A DNA stretch of 64,000 bases from an uncultured Flavobacteriaceae bacterium (lineage in GTDB: Bacteria; Bacteroidota; Bacteroidia; Flavobacteriales; Flavobacteriaceae): positions 665,271-729,270 of the forward strand of contig CANMRV010000003.1 of assembly GCA_947500435.1 (NCBI GenBank), in the 5' to 3' direction. The position numbers and the translations under genes are program-made. Under the pieces are notes generated by a model. It was not told the origin of the DNA, did not search any database, and worked only from the letters and a program-made list of their open reading frames with translations. Below are positions 61,850-64,000 of the stretch, in pieces (position 1 is the stretch's first letter; every line of letters begins with the position of its first letter).

Positions 61850-62014
61850 TGCGCTCTTATTTAAGGCGCAAATATAGGGTTTCGGAAGGGTAATTTAAAA
61901 GGGAATTGGTTTGAAAAAAGGTCGGATGCTCGTTGCACGATGCAAGGTGATTCCCATTTTAGACCCATTACAAACTAGAACTTCGAGCTTCGCGCATCGA
62001 GCAACCATCTACAT

Positions 62015-62575
62015 TTAATCAAAATGCAGTGAAGTTGGATAGTTGGGCGTGTATTCTTTGTCGGTGACGATTGCTTCAATATCGGCTTCTAAAGAAGTTA
62101 TCGGACTTTCGATAATGCGGTTGGTTTCTTTACCATCCTTATAGAAAATAAAAGTCGGTACGCGTTTGATGCTTAGTCCCCATTCTTCTCCTGTTGGGCT
62201 CTTTTTATAATGCTCTTTTCTTCGGTCTACTGCTACGATTTTTAGGTTTTCCATTGGGAAATCAGCTGCCTCCAAAGTCTTAATAAATCGTGGGACCTCC
62301 CTTTTACTATCACCGCACCAGGTACCCATGAATACTAAGATTTTATGTTCGGTCAGTTCGTTTTTGATTGATGAGATGATTTTAGCATCTACTTCGTATG
62401 CTTTATAATTTGTATCATACCAACTTTGATAGGAATTAGAGGTTAGTCCGTTAAGGTCAATTTTACCGACCATATAAGGTTGATTGCCCTCGATTTTGAT
62501 TTCTTGATTGATTTGTTGGGCTGATACTGAAGTTGAAAGGGTTACTAGCAGCAGTACTAAAATAAATGGATTCAT
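62015..62575 (-). CDS. Exported thioredoxin-like protein with a single active-site cysteine
   Basis: 186 residues. Signal peptide (FILVLLLVTLSTSVSAQQ). Thioredoxin fold with HKILVFMGTWCGDSKREVPRFIKTLE: the usual CxxC is WCGDS, so only one Cys remains. Further motifs are KIVAVDRRKE and RVPTFIFYKDGKETNRI with the cis-proline. Single-Cys TlpA/thioredoxin relatives of Flavobacteriaceae cannot form an internal disulfide; a structural, peroxiredoxin-like or mixed-disulfide role is possible. Periplasmic. Confidence 0.88.
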   Translation of the reverse strand: MNPFILVLLLVTLSTSVSAQQINQEIKIEGNQPYMVGKIDLNGLTSNSYQSWYDTNYKAYEVDAKIISSIKNELTEHKILVFMGTWCGDSKREVPRFIKTLEAADFPMENLKIVAVDRRKEHYKKSPTGEEWGLSIKRVPTFIFYKDGKETNRIIESPITSLEADIEAIVTDKEYTPNYPTSLHFD

Positions 62576-62676
62576 GTTTATCAGTTTTAAAGTTTAAAAC
62601 CGAAAGTTGTTGAAAATGCAAGCTCAAAACAGATTTTGCGGGATGGAAATAGGGACTAGACCCTGGGTGGAAATTT

Positions 62677-62735
62677 TCAAGTTCAAGCTCAAGTGTCAAG
62701 TTCAAGCTCAAGTTCAAGTGTCAAGTTCAAACTCA
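62677..62735. repeat. TCAAGT/TCAAGC hexamer tract
   Basis: About nine copies of TCAAG(T/C), with single G interruptions, between the thioredoxin gene and the LuxR-type gene. A simple-sequence array of this kind is prone to slippage. Confidence 0.8.
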
Positions 62736-62780
62736 AAAACTAGCTTAATTAGAGTTGTATTTCTTTAGAGACGGAAGGCA

Positions 62781-63833
62781 TTAGTTAAAGAGCTGTTTAA
62801 TCTCATCCCGAGAAGCAACGTTCAACTTCTTGTACAAATTATTAATATGTGTTTTAACCGTACTTAGACTGATAAATAAATCTGAGGCAATTTCTTTGTT
62901 CGTTTTGTCTTTCAGGATTTCATTGACGATTTTTTGTTCCTGGGCCGTCAGTTTTCCTAAAGTGCTGTTTTTGTGATTCTTTTGGAGGGATTTTTGCTTG
63001 AAAACTAGGAGGATATTTAATATAATGGAAAGGGCTAAAAGACTTCCGAGAATCCATTTCCAATTGGAGTAGATAGATTTGTTTTGATTTGCTATTTGTT
63101 GGTCTGTGGCTATTTCTGTTTGATACAATTCGGTAAAAACGGTATTTGGATATTTTTCTTCAAGTCTTTGGCTCAGATTTTCGTAATAATCGTTTTTTGC
63201 TACATCCTTGAGATAATAGGAATAGGTTTCGTTTCGCTTATCCGACAGAAAATCAAAAATATAGAGTTCTACTAGTGGTTCATCGAGTTTTAGCCCAAAT
63301 TCTTGCAAAGTCTTGAACCATTTTTTCGAGTTTAACTTGCGATTTGCTTCACTTCGGAAGTCATAAAAATCAAATGCCATTTCCTCCTTTAAAGCATCGA
63401 TTTGAAGAAAGGCTTCCGATTTGTCATTCGTTGAGCTAATCTCACATAAAACTTCATCGGCAAAGGAAGTTGGAAAGGTTATGGAATCCGAATTATTGGC
63501 TATAAAGAGGATACTTCTGCTTTTTTCACATCTTCCTAAGAAATGATTCGAATCCAAAGCCTTTTCTGAGCATTCATCCACATGAATACGATAAATGCGA
63601 TTGTCAATGGATAGATTATCCCCCTGAAACTTGAAATACCCAAGTGAATCGACCCTCGTCTTTCTGATGATTTGTTCAAGATACGGTCGCGACAGCTTTC
63701 GATAGTCTTCAATAATGGAAAGGTAAACCGTTTTACCATCTACATTCTCTGCGATTTGCCCTTCAAAACTATATTGCGAATAACTTGAGAAGCCAAAGAG
63801 GAAAACTAGAATGAAAACAAGCTTTTGAATCAT
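62781..63833 (-). CDS. Membrane-anchored LuxR-type (GerE) regulator
   Basis: 350 residues. Signal-peptide-like start (KLVFILVFLFGFSSYSQ), an exported N-terminal domain (about 20-245), one transmembrane helix (WILGSLLALSIILNILLVF, about 258-278), then a cytoplasmic LuxR helix-turn-helix at the C-terminus (LTAQEQKIVNEILKDKTNKEIASDLFISLSTVKTHINNLYKKL, about 290-340). This is a one-component sensor-regulator in which a periplasmic domain controls a DNA-binding domain; the signal is unknown. The beta-rich sensor (FEGQIAENVDGKTVYLSIIEDYRKL) begins like DUF4369-type domains. Confidence 0.88.
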   Translation of the reverse strand: MIQKLVFILVFLFGFSSYSQYSFEGQIAENVDGKTVYLSIIEDYRKLSRPYLEQIIRKTRVDSLGYFKFQGDNLSIDNRIYRIHVDECSEKALDSNHFLGRCEKSRSILFIANNSDSITFPTSFADEVLCEISSTNDKSEAFLQIDALKEEMAFDFYDFRSEANRKLNSKKWFKTLQEFGLKLDEPLVELYIFDFLSDKRNETYSYYLKDVAKNDYYENLSQRLEEKYPNTVFTELYQTEIATDQQIANQNKSIYSNWKWILGSLLALSIILNILLVFKQKSLQKNHKNSTLGKLTAQEQKIVNEILKDKTNKEIASDLFISLSTVKTHINNLYKKLNVASRDEIKQLFN

Positions 63834-63884
63834 GAAATCTACACTTATAATCCTCTAAATTAGAAGATTTTGTAACATTATGGA

Positions 63885-63892
63885 TACATTTG
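63885..63892 (+). promoter_or_regulatory. -7 promoter element of YqaE/Pmp3 gene
   Basis: TACATTTG, an exact TAnnTTTG match, 38 bases before the ATG at 63931. No TTG at the usual upstream distance, so the -33 half is unsupported. Confidence 0.5.
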
Positions 63893-63930
63893 CTACATAT
63901 AAGTACATCATCAATCAAAATCCAAATCGT

Positions 63931-64000
63931 ATGAGTTTTTTAAGAGTATTGCTCGCCATCATTTTTCCACCCCTTTCGGTTATAGGTAAAGGCTGTGGTT
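63931..64000 (+). CDS. YqaE/Pmp3-family membrane protein (partial)
   Basis: The first 23 codons: MSFLRVLLAIIFPPLSVIGK followed by GCG. This is the start of the small hydrophobic YqaE/Pmp3 proteins (about 50-60 residues, two membrane helices) that help hold the membrane potential under stress. The rest lies outside the window. Confidence 0.85.
   Translation, partial: MSFLRVLLAIIFPPLSVIGKGCG

Noticed and set aside
62463..62717. 84-codon frame on the minus strand overlapping the thioredoxin gene start
   Set aside because: Built largely from the TCAAGT tract and the gene's start; no family and no plausible start site.

Overview
The window is a stretch of chromosome from a marine-type member of the Bacteroidota, most likely a gliding Flavobacteriaceae. 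The evidence is the low G+C content, TAnnTTTG-type -7 promoter elements, proteins with type IX secretion (T9SS) C-terminal sorting tails, GSCFA, DUF4230, DUF5522 and DUF4136 proteins, the long 583-residue aromatic amino acid hydroxylase, and era/der/alaS gene neighbourhoods typical of that family. Genus-level placement is not attempted.

Region 1 (1-9.3 kb) is the accessory part and the most interesting. Eight genes, all on the minus strand, are each separated by a 140-210 bp imperfect inverted repeat. They lie directly downstream of a tyrosine recombinase gene (7484-8612) that is split by a one-base shift at a run of nine A. Each gene plus its repeat behaves like an integron gene cassette. 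The first bases of every cassette are the reverse complement of the bases just after its own stop codon, and this terminal pair differs from cassette to cassette. The repeats fold better as single strands on the non-coding strand (G-T pairs instead of A-C mismatches), as integron attC sites do. The recombinase has no obvious IntI-type insertion and the cores are not the classical seven bases, so this looks like an integron analogue rather than a textbook integron. Cargo is mainly small exported lipoproteins plus an AraC-type regulator. A lone cassette with the same architecture sits 28 kb away (35952-36595), apparently inserted at a secondary site. A divergent zinc-ribbon gene and an initiator tRNA-fMet close the region.

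Region 2 (9.4-35.9 kb) is core genome: an alanine/sodium symporter with era, a NeuD-like acyltransferase, der, an M23 peptidase-MerR-LemA-TPM-TPM operon, alaS, GSCFA, DUF4230, a CE15-like esterase, DinB, an aromatic amino acid hydroxylase, an ACC deaminase-like/glucosaminidase/hemL operon, a receiver protein, DUF2314, an MBL-fold hydrolase, a VCBS-repeat protein, a RibD-C reductase and a VOC protein. Dispersed palindromic repeats occur here, one of them inside the GSCFA reading frame.

Region 3 (36-51.8 kb) holds large secreted proteins. There are two zinc metalloproteases (one with thrombospondin type 3 repeats and a T9SS tail), a duplicated 50-residue gene on either side of the first protease, a triple-repeat 135-residue exported protein, and a 1778-residue adhesin-like protein. 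The adhesin has six near-identical 333-bp Calx-beta units and about fifteen 93-bp MopE-type units.

Region 4 (51.8-64 kb) contains an SLC13 transporter and a four-gene cluster of planctomycete-type cytochrome/DUF1549/DUF1553, DUF1501, TIM-barrel and cytochrome/leucine-rich proteins. After these come lysS, a thioredoxin-like protein, a membrane LuxR-type regulator and the start of a YqaE/Pmp3 gene.
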